64,000 nucleotides of DNA from Brevundimonas mediterranea. GTDB taxonomy: Bacteria > Pseudomonadota > Alphaproteobacteria > Caulobacterales > Caulobacteraceae. The translations under genes and the position numbers were made by a program. The notes under the pieces were generated by a model. That model had not been told where the DNA came from. It ran no database searches and saw nothing but the letters and a program-made list of their open reading frames with translations. The DNA is taken from positions 248,001 to 312,000 of the forward strand of contig NZ_CP048751.1 in NCBI RefSeq assembly GCF_011064825.1, written 5' to 3'. The stretch's first letter is position 1; each line of letters begins with the position of its first letter. This document shows positions 51,827 to 60,889 of the stretch, in pieces.

Positions 51827-53308
51827 ATGATCGCCTTTCTCCGTCGTGGCCTTTTCGCCGTTCTCGCGCTTTCGCTCGTCCTTGGGGCGAACGTCAGGCC
51901 TATCGAGGCCCAGTCGCAGGAAAACAGTCGCTACGCCGCCATCGTCATCGACGCCGCGTCGGGCGAGGTGCTGTTCTCGCGCCACGCCGACAGCCGCCGA
52001 TATCCGGCGTCCCTGACCAAGATGATGACGCTGTACCTGACGTTCGAGGCCCTGTCTCAGGGCAAGGTCCATGCCGACGACGTCCTCACGGTCTCGCAGC
52101 AAGCAGCGGCGCAACCCCCGTCGAAACTCGGGCTGGGCGCAGGCCAGACCATCACCCTGGACGACGCCATGCGGGCCACTGCGGTGCGTTCGGCCAACGA
52201 TATGGCCGTGGCCATCGCCGAGCATATCGGCGGCTCGGAATCGCGCTTCGCCACCCTGATGACCGCAAAGGCGCAACAGCTGGGCATGACCCAGACGCGC
52301 TATTTCACCGCCAACGGCCTGCCCGACGCACGCCAGACGACCTCGGCCCGCGACCAGGCGATCCTGGCTCGCGCCATCATGCGTGATTTCCCACAGTATT
52401 ATAAATACTTCGGGCTGCACGACTGGGCCTACAACGGTCGCAGCTATCGCAACACCAACGGCCTGCTGCCGACCGGAAACGGCTACGACGGCATGAAGAC
52501 CGGCTACACCAACGCCTCGGGCTATAATCTGGCCGCCTCGGCGGTGCGCGACGGCCGTCGGCTGATCACCGTCGTCCTGGGCGGCCGCTCCAGCGCCAGC
52601 CGCAACGCCCACGTCGCCGAACTGATGGACACCGGCTTCGAGGTCGAGCGTCGTCGCAGCCAGGGCGAAAACATCCAGATCGCCCAGGCCTTCTTCGAAC
52701 AACGCGGCTTCGGCGTCGGCGGCGAGTCCCTGTCGCCCAGCGCGCCCGTCGCCTATGCCTCCATCGGCAATGACGAAGACGGCATCGGGGCCGAGTCGAG
52801 CGCCGTCGCCTACACGGCGGCTCCGGCGCCCGCCGCTCTGCCGACCCGGATCACGCCCTCGCCATCGGAACGCAGCGCCGCCGCCAGTCAGCGCGCCGCC
52901 GCCCAGGCCCAGGCTCAAGCCCAGCCGACCGTCCCGACCCGTCGCGCGCCCGCCAATGTCACCGCCGCCCTGAACGGCGCGCCGTCCGGGGCCGCCGTCG
53001 CGCCCTCGACCACGCCGCGCCGCGCCGCGCCCCCGCCCGCCCGCGAACCGGCTCGCGCCGCCGCTCGCCCGTCCGGCCGCTGGGCGGTGCAGGTCGGCGC
53101 CTTCCGCGACGAGAAGGTCGCGACCGACTGGCTGGCCGAGGTCAACCGCCGTTTCCGCGCCCAGTTCGCCAGCGCCGAGCGTAATGTTCAGACGGCCGGC
53201 GACTGGTACCGTTCACGCTTCACAGGCCTGACCGAAGACACCGCCAAGGCCGCGTGCGACGCCCTGTCGGAACGGCGCGTCACCTGCATGGTCATCCGTC
53301 CCGACTGA
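51827..53308 (+). CDS. D-alanyl-D-alanine carboxypeptidase with C-terminal SPOR domain
   Basis: A 493-residue penicillin-binding protein of the DacF/PBP5 type with signal peptide (MIAFLRRGLFAVLALSLVLGAN). Active-site SxxK at S62-K65 (ASLTKMM), SxN at S122-N124 (RSANDMA), and KTG in YDGMKTGYT. A Pro/Ala linker (about 330-415) leads to a SPOR domain (GRWAVQVGAFRDEKVATDWL, RFTGLTEDTAKAAC) that binds denuded septal peptidoglycan. It trims pentapeptides during division. A SPOR-fused carboxypeptidase is common in Caulobacterales. Confidence 0.93.
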   Translation: MIAFLRRGLFAVLALSLVLGANVRPIEAQSQENSRYAAIVIDAASGEVLFSRHADSRRYPASLTKMMTLYLTFEALSQGKVHADDVLTVSQQAAAQPPSKLGLGAGQTITLDDAMRATAVRSANDMAVAIAEHIGGSESRFATLMTAKAQQLGMTQTRYFTANGLPDARQTTSARDQAILARAIMRDFPQYYKYFGLHDWAYNGRSYRNTNGLLPTGNGYDGMKTGYTNASGYNLAASAVRDGRRLITVVLGGRSSASRNAHVAELMDTGFEVERRRSQGENIQIAQAFFEQRGFGVGGESLSPSAPVAYASIGNDEDGIGAESSAVAYTAAPAPAALPTRITPSPSERSAAASQRAAAQAQAQAQPTVPTRRAPANVTAALNGAPSGAAVAPSTTPRRAAPPPAREPARAAARPSGRWAVQVGAFRDEKVATDWLAEVNRRFRAQFASAERNVQTAGDWYRSRFTGLTEDTAKAACDALSERRVTCMVIRPD

Positions 53309-53373
53309 AATGCGACGAGATCGCCGTCTGCGCTGGTCTTTCCGGCGAGGTTCCAATACCCTGAACTGTCTTA

Positions 53374-53384
53374 GAACGACGTTC
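53374..53384. promoter_or_regulatory. Inverted repeat upstream of TetR-type gene
   Basis: GAACG-A-CGTTC (53374-53384), 75 bases before the TetR-type ATG. It has the half-site length of a TetR-family operator and could mediate autorepression. Assignment by position only. Confidence 0.35.
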
Positions 53385-53459
53385 ATTCTTCTTATCTGAG
53401 CGAATCTCGCGGGTCATACCTCCGCGCACGACCCCGTTCAGTTTCCGACCATCGAGGAC

Positions 53460-54086
53460 ATGGCCGACACGACCAACAAGCTGGGGCACAAGATCGGCGC
53501 GCGGGGCGGTCGCACGCGCCAGGCGATCCTCGACGCGACCCGCGCCCTGCTGAACGAGCGGCACTATGGCGAAATCCGCGTGGCGGACCTCGCCTCGGCC
53601 GCCGGGGTGTCCCCGTCCAACTTCTACACCTATTTCAAGACGGTCGAAGAGCCGGTCCTGGCCCTGTGCGAGGCGGCGGCGACGGATTTCCAGGGCCTGG
53701 CCGCCTATTTCCAGGCGGATTGGCCGGGCGAAAAGGCCTTCGCCATCGGCCGGGCCTTCATACTGGACGTCATGGCCATCTGGCGCGATCACGGTCAGGT
53801 GCTGCGGGTCGAGCACATGCTGGCCGACAACGGCGAGGCCGCCTTCGTCGAGAGCCGGGTGCGTCGCCTGCGCCGCCTGCACCTGGCGATCGAACGCCGC
53901 GTCGCCCAGGCCCATGCCGCAGGCTTGCATCCCAAGGATTACAGCCCGCGCCTGGCCTCGTACCAGATCGCCTCCATCGCCGAATCGACCGCCGCCAGCT
54001 TCGACCTGCTGCGCCGGGCCGATACGCCTGAGGCCATTCTGGACACGGCGGCCATCATCATCGTCAAGCTGACGACCGGGCGCTAG
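53460..54086 (+). CDS. TetR family transcriptional regulator
   Basis: A 208-residue regulator: RQAILDATRALLNERHYGEI, then VADLASAAGVSPSNFYTYFK (helix-turn-helix). The C-terminal domain resembles lipid-responsive TetR types, but the ligand is unknown. ATG 53460 has GAGGAC upstream. The stop overlaps the stop of the convergent prepilin peptidase gene (CTAG). No divergent target gene is adjacent. Confidence 0.9.
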   Translation: MADTTNKLGHKIGARGGRTRQAILDATRALLNERHYGEIRVADLASAAGVSPSNFYTYFKTVEEPVLALCEAAATDFQGLAAYFQADWPGEKAFAIGRAFILDVMAIWRDHGQVLRVEHMLADNGEAAFVESRVRRLRRLHLAIERRVAQAHAAGLHPKDYSPRLASYQIASIAESTAASFDLLRRADTPEAILDTAAIIIVKLTTGR

Positions 54087-54835
54087 AACCCGAGCGGCCC
54101 GTACAGCCAGGTCAGCCAGATCCCGACGGCCAGGAAGACGCCGAACGGCAGTTTCTGCGTTGCGCTGACCGAACGGCGCACCACCAGCATGCCGAACACC
54201 AGGCTGAGACCGACGGCCGAGGCCCACAGCAGCACGCTGGGCAGGCCCAACCAACCGATCCAGGCGCCCGCGCCCGCGAACAGGAAGGGGTCGCCGCCGC
54301 CCAGGCCGTCGCGCTTGCGGACCGCCTTGTACAGCCAGCCGACCAGCCAAAGACCGCCAAACCCGACCGCCGCCCCGATCAGGTGCGTCAGGACCGAATC
54401 CCGGTCGATCAGGGCCGCGGCGATCAGGCCTGTGGCCGCCAACGGCCAGGTCAGGACATCGGGCAGCCAGAAATTCTCGGCGTCGATAATGGCGATCAAC
54501 AGCAGTTGCCAGCCCAGGACGGCGGTCGCGGCGACCATCAGCCACGACGACCCGCTGAAGCCCGCCCAGACGCCGATCCCGGCGGCCCCCAGCTCGATCA
54601 GCGGATAGCGCGGCGAGATGGCCGCGTCGCACCGCGCGCACCGCCCACGCAGTACAAGCCAGCTGAACAGGGGAACCAGTTCCCACGGCCGCAGGGTCTG
54701 GTCACAGCCCATGCAGCGCGACCGCGCGGCCACGATATCCTCGTCACGCGGAAGGCGCACGCTGACCGCCGCCAGGAAGCTGCCGATGATCAGGCCCAGC
54801 AGGCCCAGGACGACGGCGGCGACGGCAGGGCTCAT
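54083..54835 (-). CDS. Prepilin peptidase/N-methyltransferase
   Basis: A 250-residue inner-membrane aspartyl protease with about seven hydrophobic segments. Seen: GSFLAAVSVRLPRDEDI near the N terminus, the cytoplasmic zinc loop SRCMGCDQTLRPWELVPLFS with a second CARC pair, the first Asp in IAIIDAENFWLPD, and the second in GLGGGDPFLFAG (GxGD motif). It cuts leader peptides from type IV pilins or T2SS pseudopilins and methylates them. No pilin or secretion genes are close. It lies 33 bases before feoB's stop on the same strand. Confidence 0.9.
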   Translation of the reverse strand: MSPAVAAVVLGLLGLIIGSFLAAVSVRLPRDEDIVAARSRCMGCDQTLRPWELVPLFSWLVLRGRCARCDAAISPRYPLIELGAAGIGVWAGFSGSSWLMVAATAVLGWQLLLIAIIDAENFWLPDVLTWPLAATGLIAAALIDRDSVLTHLIGAAVGFGGLWLVGWLYKAVRKRDGLGGGDPFLFAGAGAWIGWLGLPSVLLWASAVGLSLVFGMLVVRRSVSATQKLPFGVFLAVGIWLTWLYGPLGF

Positions 54836-54868
54836 CTCGGGGTCCAGTCGGTTAGGAACCGCCCCCGC

Positions 54869-56737
54869 TTAGCCGCCCCCGAGCGCCACCGCCACATGAT
54901 AGGTCACGAAGGACGCCAGATAGGCCAGACCGAACATGTAGCCGATCATGATCCAGGTCCATTTCAGCGAATTGGTCTCGCGCTTCACCACGCCCAGGGT
55001 CGCCACGCACTGGGGCGCGAAGATGTACCAGGCCAGGAAGGACAGGGCCGTCGCCAGCGACCATTGCGACGACAGGGTCGAGGCCAGAAGCCCGGTCGCA
55101 TTCTCGGCGTCGGCGATGGCGTAGGTCGTGCCCAGGGCCGCCACCGCCACCTCGCGCGCCGCCATGCCGGGGATCAGGGCCACGACCATCTGCCAGTTGA
55201 AGCCGATGGGCGCGAAGATCGGCTCCAGCGCCCGCCCGATCATGCCGGCGAACGAATAGTCGATGTCCGGCATGGTCGCGTTCTCGGGCGGATAGGGGAA
55301 GGTCGCCAGAACCCACAGGATGATCACCAGCGGCAGGATGATCCGGCCGGCGCGGTTGACGAAGATCTTGGCGCGAATCCAAAGGTTGAAGACGACGCTC
55401 TTGAAATCCGGAACCTTGTAGGTGGGCAGCTCCATCATGAAGGGCTCCACAGCCCCGCGCCAGAAGACCTTGCGGATCACCAGCGACACCAGCAGGGCGC
55501 TGACGATGCCCGCGGCGTAGAGGCCGAACATCACCAGGCCTTGCAGATTGACGAAGCCCCAGACGGTCTCGTTGGGAATGAAGGCCGCGATGATCAGGGT
55601 ATAGACCGGAATCCGCGCCGAACAGGTCATCAGCGGCGCGACCAGTATGGTGGTCAGGCGGTCGCGCTTCGAATCGATCACCCGCGCCGCCATGATGCCG
55701 GGAATGGCGCAGGCGAAGCTGGACAACAGCGGGATGAAGGCCCGGCCGTGCAGCCCCGCCCCGCCCATGATCTTGTCCATCAGGAAGGCGGCGCGCGCCA
55801 TATAGCCGAAGTCTTCCAGGGCGATGATGAACAGGAACAGGATCAGGATCTGCGGCAGGAAGACCAGCACGCTGCCGACCCCCGAGATGATCCCGTCGAC
55901 AATCAGACTTTGCAGCAGGCCGTCGGGAATGAGCGCGGCCACGCCGGCGCCCAGCCATCCGACGATCCCCTCGATCCCGTCCATCAGGGGCGCGGCCCAG
56001 CTGAACACGGCCTGGAACATGGCGAACAGGATGATCATCAGAATGATCATGCCGCCCAGCGGATGCAGCAGGACGCTGTCGATCCGCCCTGTGAGAGTGT
56101 CCGGCCGCTCGGGCGGGCGCACGCAGGCCTTCATGATCCGTTCCGCCTCGCGGGCGGCGGTGCGCAGCTCGGTCGCGTCGGGACTGCGCCACTGGTTCTC
56201 GCTGGCGGCGGCGACATCGACCTGGGTCTCGACGGCGGCGATCAGATCGTCGATGCCGCGCTTGCGCGTCGCGACCGTGGTGATGATCGGCACGCCCAGT
56301 TCGGCGCCCAGTTTTTCCAGATCAATCCGCAGGCCCTGACGCTGGGCGATGTCGTACATGTTCAAGGCCAGGACCATGGGCCGGCCGACGGCCTTCAGCT
56401 CCAGGACCAGGCGCAGGATCAGGCGCAGATTGGTGGCGTCGGCCACGCAGACCACCACATCCGGCGGGGTTTCACCGGCCAGGCGGCCCAGGACCGCGTC
56501 GCGGGTGACTTCCTCGTCGGGACTGCGGGCGCGCAGCGAATAGGTGCCGGGCAGGTCCAGCACCGACATGGTCCGGCCGGAGGCGGCGCGGATCAGCCCC
56601 TCCTTCCGCTCCACCGTGACCCCGGCGTAGTTGGCGACCTTCTGGTGGGCGCCGGTCAGGGCGTTGAACAGGGCCGTCTTGCCGCTGTTGGGATTGCCGA
56701 CCAGGGCGACGCGGGCGGTCTTCAGGGCCATGTCCAT
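54869..56737 (-). CDS. feoB: Ferrous iron transporter FeoB
   Basis: A 622-residue inner-membrane Fe2+ transporter with an N-terminal GTPase. G1 VGNPNSGKTALFNALTG (residues 14-21), G3 DLPGTYSLRARSPDE, G4 LALNMYDI. The membrane part has the two gate motifs, for example LLSSFACAIPGIMAAR and AGRIILPLVIILWVL. Length is on the short side but normal for alphaproteobacterial FeoB. One-base overlap with feoA (TGATG). Start could be ATG 56731 (MALKTARV). Confidence 0.95.
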   Translation of the reverse strand: MDMALKTARVALVGNPNSGKTALFNALTGAHQKVANYAGVTVERKEGLIRAASGRTMSVLDLPGTYSLRARSPDEEVTRDAVLGRLAGETPPDVVVCVADATNLRLILRLVLELKAVGRPMVLALNMYDIAQRQGLRIDLEKLGAELGVPIITTVATRKRGIDDLIAAVETQVDVAAASENQWRSPDATELRTAAREAERIMKACVRPPERPDTLTGRIDSVLLHPLGGMIILMIILFAMFQAVFSWAAPLMDGIEGIVGWLGAGVAALIPDGLLQSLIVDGIISGVGSVLVFLPQILILFLFIIALEDFGYMARAAFLMDKIMGGAGLHGRAFIPLLSSFACAIPGIMAARVIDSKRDRLTTILVAPLMTCSARIPVYTLIIAAFIPNETVWGFVNLQGLVMFGLYAAGIVSALLVSLVIRKVFWRGAVEPFMMELPTYKVPDFKSVVFNLWIRAKIFVNRAGRIILPLVIILWVLATFPYPPENATMPDIDYSFAGMIGRALEPIFAPIGFNWQMVVALIPGMAAREVAVAALGTTYAIADAENATGLLASTLSSQWSLATALSFLAWYIFAPQCVATLGVVKRETNSLKWTWIMIGYMFGLAYLASFVTYHVAVALGGG

Positions 56738-57003
56738 CAGGCGGCGTCCAGCCTGATCGTCAGACTGGCGGCCTCGTGGCGGCGCAGGGCCACGCGCATG
56801 TCATCCACCTTGATCGCGATGGGATCGCGACCGAACAGGCCTTCGTGCAGCAGTTCGACGTGCGCGCCCTCGACGAAGCCCAGTTCAAGCAGGCGGCGTT
56901 CCAGTTCAACCGCCTCGCCCTGGTGGTGACAATGGGCGCCCACCTGGGTGATCACGCCCTGATCGCCGCGGCGGGCCTGGCTCAGCTTTATGGTATCGGT
57001 CAA
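56737..57003 (-). CDS. feoA: FeoA family protein
   Basis: An 88-residue SH3-like protein that assists FeoB. TTG 57003 gives MTDTIKLSQARRGDQGVITQ; no ATG exists at the expected place and the frame continues upstream only into non-family sequence. Seen: EAVELERRLLELGFVEGAHV and FGRDPIAIKVDDMRVALRR, the FeoA pattern. It is the first gene of the feoAB operon. The promoter region holds CTGATTATCAG at 57059. Confidence 0.9.
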   Translation of the reverse strand: MTDTIKLSQARRGDQGVITQVGAHCHHQGEAVELERRLLELGFVEGAHVELLHEGLFGRDPIAIKVDDMRVALRRHEAASLTIRLDAA

Positions 57004-57058
57004 ATCTAGACTCGCACGGGCGGACGCCGCCCCCCGGCGACTCCGCGTTTCTTTGACA

Positions 57059-57069
57059 CTGATTATCAG
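57059..57069. promoter_or_regulatory. Candidate Fur-type half-site upstream of feoA
   Basis: CTGATTATCAG is an 11-bp palindrome containing GATAAT/ATCA on the minus strand, as in Fur-box hexamers. It lies about 60 bases upstream of feoA and about 90 bases before the cytochrome c gene. Iron control is inferred. Confidence 0.4.
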
Positions 57070-57156
57070 GTGCGCGCCCCATCCGTCCAGCAGGACAGCT
57101 TGACCAATTGCCGCGTCCGGAGTTTTCCCTATGTCGCGCAAAAACTGGAGCCCTTG

Positions 57157-57675
57157 ATGAGCCGTCTCACCCCCCTCGCCGTTCCCTTGATTCTGGCGCT
57201 TGCCGCCTGCGGCCCGGGCGATCAGCCCAGCAAGACGGGCGAGGAGGGCCGACCGGCCGCCAAGCCGGCGCGCGTCGCCACGGATGCCGAAAAGGCCAGT
57301 CTTCTGGCCGCCCTGCCCGCACCGTATAACGCCGGAGACCTGGCCAATGGTCGTCGCGTCTTCGCCCGCTGCCGCTCATGCCACACCGTCGGGCAGGACG
57401 GGCCGGATCTGGCGGGACCGAACCTGCACGGCGTGTTCGGGCGCAAGGCGGGGGATCGCCCGCGTTTCAACTATTCCAACGTCATGCGCACGGCTGAATT
57501 CACCTGGGACGCCGAAAAGCTGGACCACTGGCTGCAGAATCCGAAGACCTTCCTGCCGGGCAACAAGATGAACTATCCCGGTCTGCCCGATGCAACGGAC
57601 CGCCGCGACGTCATCGCCTTCCTGAAGGTGGAGACGGGCTATAAGCCCCCGAGCCCGGCGGCGCCCGCCTCCTGA
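57157..57675 (+). CDS. Lipoprotein c-type cytochrome
   Basis: A 172-residue protein with a lipoprotein signal (MSRLTPLAVPLILALAAC, Cys18) and one haem site CRSCHTVG near residue 78, with the distal Met expected in GNKMNYPGL. The fold matches class I cytochrome c (AGDLANGRRVFARCRSCHTV, PNLHGVFGRKAG). It is anchored in the membrane and works in periplasmic electron transfer. ATG 57157 has GGAG six bases upstream. It is divergent from feoA. Confidence 0.92.
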   Translation: MSRLTPLAVPLILALAACGPGDQPSKTGEEGRPAAKPARVATDAEKASLLAALPAPYNAGDLANGRRVFARCRSCHTVGQDGPDLAGPNLHGVFGRKAGDRPRFNYSNVMRTAEFTWDAEKLDHWLQNPKTFLPGNKMNYPGLPDATDRRDVIAFLKVETGYKPPSPAAPAS

Positions 57676-57679
57676 TCCT

Positions 57680-60600
57680 TCAGCCCTCTTCGATGGGTTT
57701 GGGGCCGCCCTCGCGCATTTCCTGGGCCTCCCACTCCGCGATCTTGCGGGCGGTCCATTCCGGCGACTTGGTGAAGCGCGCCAGCACGCCATAGATCACC
57801 GGCACGACGAACAGGGTCAGGACGGTGGCGAAGATGGCGCCGGTGAAGATCACCACGCCGATGGTCTGACGGCTGCCGGCGCCCGCGCCCTGCCACAGCA
57901 CCAGCGGCAGGGCGCCGAAGGCGGTGGCGATGGAGGTCATGATGATCGGCCGCAGGCGAAGCGACGCCGACTCGATGATCGCCTCGCGGATCGACCGGCC
58001 CTGGTCGCGCAGCTGGTTGGCGAATTCGACGATCAGGATGCCGTTCTTGGCCGCCACCCCGATCAGGATGATCAGGCCGATCTGGCTGTAGATGTTCAGG
58101 CTGGACCCCGCCATCAGCAGGCCGAACAGGCCGCCCGCCGCCGCCAGCGGCACCGTCAGCATGATGACCGCCGGAGTGATCCAGCTCTCGAACTGGGCCG
58201 CCAGCACCAGGAAGACCAGCAACAGCGCCAGGCCGAAGGCCGCCAGCACAGCGCCGCCCGCCTCCTGCTGATCGCGTGCGGCGCCGCCCCACTGGGTGAT
58301 CACCCCGCCCGTCGGCTGTTTGGCCGCCTCGGCGCTGAGGAACTGGATCGCATCGTCGATGGTCATGCCGGGGTTCAGATCGGCCTGAAGCGAGATGGCC
58401 CGCTGGCGATCCAGACGCCGGCGATCCGGCGTGTCGCCCGAGGTCTTGGTCGTCACCACCGCCGACAGAGGCACCAGCTGGCCCGCACCGGTCGCGACAT
58501 AGAGCGCTTCCAGATCCGCCACTTCGCGGCGGTTGTCCCGGTCGGTCTGCAGGATGACGTCATACTCCTGACCGCCCTTGATATAGGTGGTGGCGGTGCG
58601 CGACCCGAACATGGTCTCCAGCGTCCGCCCGATGGACTGGGACGAGACGCCCAGCGCCGCGGCCTTCTGCGGATCGACATCGACCAGCAGACGCGGCGAA
58701 TTGGGTTCGTAATTCAGGCGCGGACGCGAGAAACCGGGGTTGGCCTGGGCCGCCGCCAGCAGGGGCTGAAGCCAGTTGTAGATCTGCTGGTAGTCGGTCC
58801 CGGTGGCGATCAGTTCGACCGAGTTGGAGTTGCCGCCCCCCCGCTGGAAGGCGCCGGGGGTTGAGGCGTTGACCTGGGCGTCTGTCTGGCCGCGCAGCTT
58901 GCCGTTCAGTTCCTGGGCGATCTCGGCGGCGGTGCGGTCGCGCTTGGACCAGTCGGACAGGACCAGGACGCCATTACCCGTGTTGAAACTGCCGCCGCCG
59001 AAGCCGGGCGCCGACACCAGATAGGAATCCGCCTCGCCACTGTTCTTGTATTCGGCCAGCAGGGGTTCCAGCCCCATCATGATCTTGCGGGTATAGTCGA
59101 AGCCTGCGCCCTCCGGTCCGGCGACACGCACCGAGACCCTGCCTCGATCTTCATCCGGCACCAGCTCATTGGGCAGGACCAGGAAGATGCCCCCGGCTCC
59201 GGCCGCCACCAGGACGATCAGGGCGCCGACGCCGATGACGGCGATCCGCTTGCCCAGCAGCATGTCCAGCGACCGGCCATAGGAGGTCTTCAGTCGGTCC
59301 ATGCCCCAATCGACCCGGCGCGCGACCCAGCCGCCGCCATGCGCCGGCTTCAGGATCTTGGACGCCAGCATCGGCGACAGGCTCAGCGCCAGGAAGGCCG
59401 AGAAGGCCACCGCCGCCGCGATGGCGGCTGCAAGCTCGACGAACAGCCGTCCGACATAGCCCGGCAGGAACAGCAGGGGCGCGAACACCGACAACAGGAC
59501 GATGGTCGTGGCCACGACGGCGAAGAAGACCTGGCGCGCGCCCCGTTCGGCCGCGACCAGCGGCGGCTCGCCATGGTCCAGACGACGCTGGATGTTCTCG
59601 ACCACCACGATGGCGTCATCGACGACCAGGCCGATGGCCAGAACCAGGGCCAGCAGGGTCAGCAGGTTCAACGAGAAGCCCAGGGGCGCCAGGACGATGA
59701 AGGTCGCCAGCAGACAGATGGGCGCCACGATGGACGGGATCAGGGCGGCGCGCAGGCTGCCCAGGAAGATGAAGTTGACCAGGGCCACCAGGGCCATGGA
59801 GATGCCGATGGTGATCCAGACCTCGTCGATGGCGTGTGAGGTGAAGACGGAGTTGTCCGACCCGATCTCCAGCGTCACGCCCGGCGGCAGGCTGGGCCGG
59901 ATCTCGTCGATCATCTTGTGGACGCCGTCCGAGATGGCCAGGTCGTTCGACTGGGCCTGGCGGGTCACCGCCAGACCGATCTGGTCCATGCTGTTGCCGC
60001 GGAAGAGACGACGCGGCTCCTCGGGCGCCTCCTCGACCCGGGCGATGTCGCCCAGGCGGGTCACATAGGTCGGCTGACCCTGGATGATGGCGGAAGAGCC
60101 GCTGCCCGCGCCGGTCGCCACGGCGGCCGAGGCGGAGGCGGACCCCCGCGTGCCGATGGGCAGTTGGCGGAAATCGTCAGGCCGGGCGTAGGTGCGGGCC
60201 ACCCGGACGGTGTAGTCCTTGTCGGTCGATTCCAGCGAGCCGGCGGGCAGTTCGACGTTCTGGCTGGTCAGGGCCGTCTCGACGTCGTTGACCGTCAGAC
60301 CGCGCGCGGCCATGGCGGCGGAATCCAGCCAGATGCGCATCGAATAGCGTTGCTCGCCATAGATGTTGACCTGGGCCACGCCCGGCACCGTCGCCATCCG
60401 ATCCACCAGATAGCGGTCGGCGTAGTCGGTCAGCTGCAGCCGGTTCATCGTCGTCGAGCGCAGGAAGACGATGATGATGGGCTGGCTGTCGGAATCCGCC
60501 TTGGCCACTTCCGGCGGGTCGGCCTGATCCGGCAGGCGGCCCACGACGCGGCTGACCCGGTCGCGCACGTCATTGGCGGCGTCGTCGATATTGCGGTCCA

Positions 60601-60889
60601 GCGAGAACTCGATGTTCACGTTCGACCGGCCGTCGCGGCTGGTCGAGTTGATGCGTTCGACGCCCTGGATGCCGGCGATCTGCTGCTCGATCGGCTCGGT
60701 GATCCGGCTTTCGATCACCTCGGCCGAGGCGCCGGCGTAGCTGGTGTTGACCGAGACGATGGGCGGATCGACGTCCGGCAGTTCGCGCACGGGCAGGAAG
60801 AAGAAGGCGGCGGCCCCGATCACGCACAGGACGATGGCGGCGACCGCCGCGAAGACCGGACGCCGGACCGAGACATCGGAAAGCATCAT
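57680..60889 (-). CDS. RND efflux transporter permease (HAE-1/AcrB-like)
   Basis: A 1069-residue trimeric inner-membrane pump. N terminus SVRRPVFAAVAAIVLCVIGA starts TM1; docking and porter domains follow with SYAGASAEVIESRITEPIEQ and NIEFSLDRNIDDAANDV. Proton-relay acidic residues lie in TM4 near ALVLAIGLVVDDAIVVVENI. The last helices end near VIMLTVPLAAAGGLFGLLMA. It is a drug/solvent type by pattern, not a metal type. It overlaps the adaptor gene upstream by four bases (ATGA). Confidence 0.94.
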   Translation of the reverse strand: MMLSDVSVRRPVFAAVAAIVLCVIGAAAFFFLPVRELPDVDPPIVSVNTSYAGASAEVIESRITEPIEQQIAGIQGVERINSTSRDGRSNVNIEFSLDRNIDDAANDVRDRVSRVVGRLPDQADPPEVAKADSDSQPIIIVFLRSTTMNRLQLTDYADRYLVDRMATVPGVAQVNIYGEQRYSMRIWLDSAAMAARGLTVNDVETALTSQNVELPAGSLESTDKDYTVRVARTYARPDDFRQLPIGTRGSASASAAVATGAGSGSSAIIQGQPTYVTRLGDIARVEEAPEEPRRLFRGNSMDQIGLAVTRQAQSNDLAISDGVHKMIDEIRPSLPPGVTLEIGSDNSVFTSHAIDEVWITIGISMALVALVNFIFLGSLRAALIPSIVAPICLLATFIVLAPLGFSLNLLTLLALVLAIGLVVDDAIVVVENIQRRLDHGEPPLVAAERGARQVFFAVVATTIVLLSVFAPLLFLPGYVGRLFVELAAAIAAAVAFSAFLALSLSPMLASKILKPAHGGGWVARRVDWGMDRLKTSYGRSLDMLLGKRIAVIGVGALIVLVAAGAGGIFLVLPNELVPDEDRGRVSVRVAGPEGAGFDYTRKIMMGLEPLLAEYKNSGEADSYLVSAPGFGGGSFNTGNGVLVLSDWSKRDRTAAEIAQELNGKLRGQTDAQVNASTPGAFQRGGGNSNSVELIATGTDYQQIYNWLQPLLAAAQANPGFSRPRLNYEPNSPRLLVDVDPQKAAALGVSSQSIGRTLETMFGSRTATTYIKGGQEYDVILQTDRDNRREVADLEALYVATGAGQLVPLSAVVTTKTSGDTPDRRRLDRQRAISLQADLNPGMTIDDAIQFLSAEAAKQPTGGVITQWGGAARDQQEAGGAVLAAFGLALLLVFLVLAAQFESWITPAVIMLTVPLAAAGGLFGLLMAGSSLNIYSQIGLIILIGVAAKNGILIVEFANQLRDQGRSIREAIIESASLRLRPIIMTSIATAFGALPLVLWQGAGAGSRQTIGVVIFTGAIFATVLTLFVVPVIYGVLARFTKSPEWTARKIAEWEAQEMREGGPKPIEEG

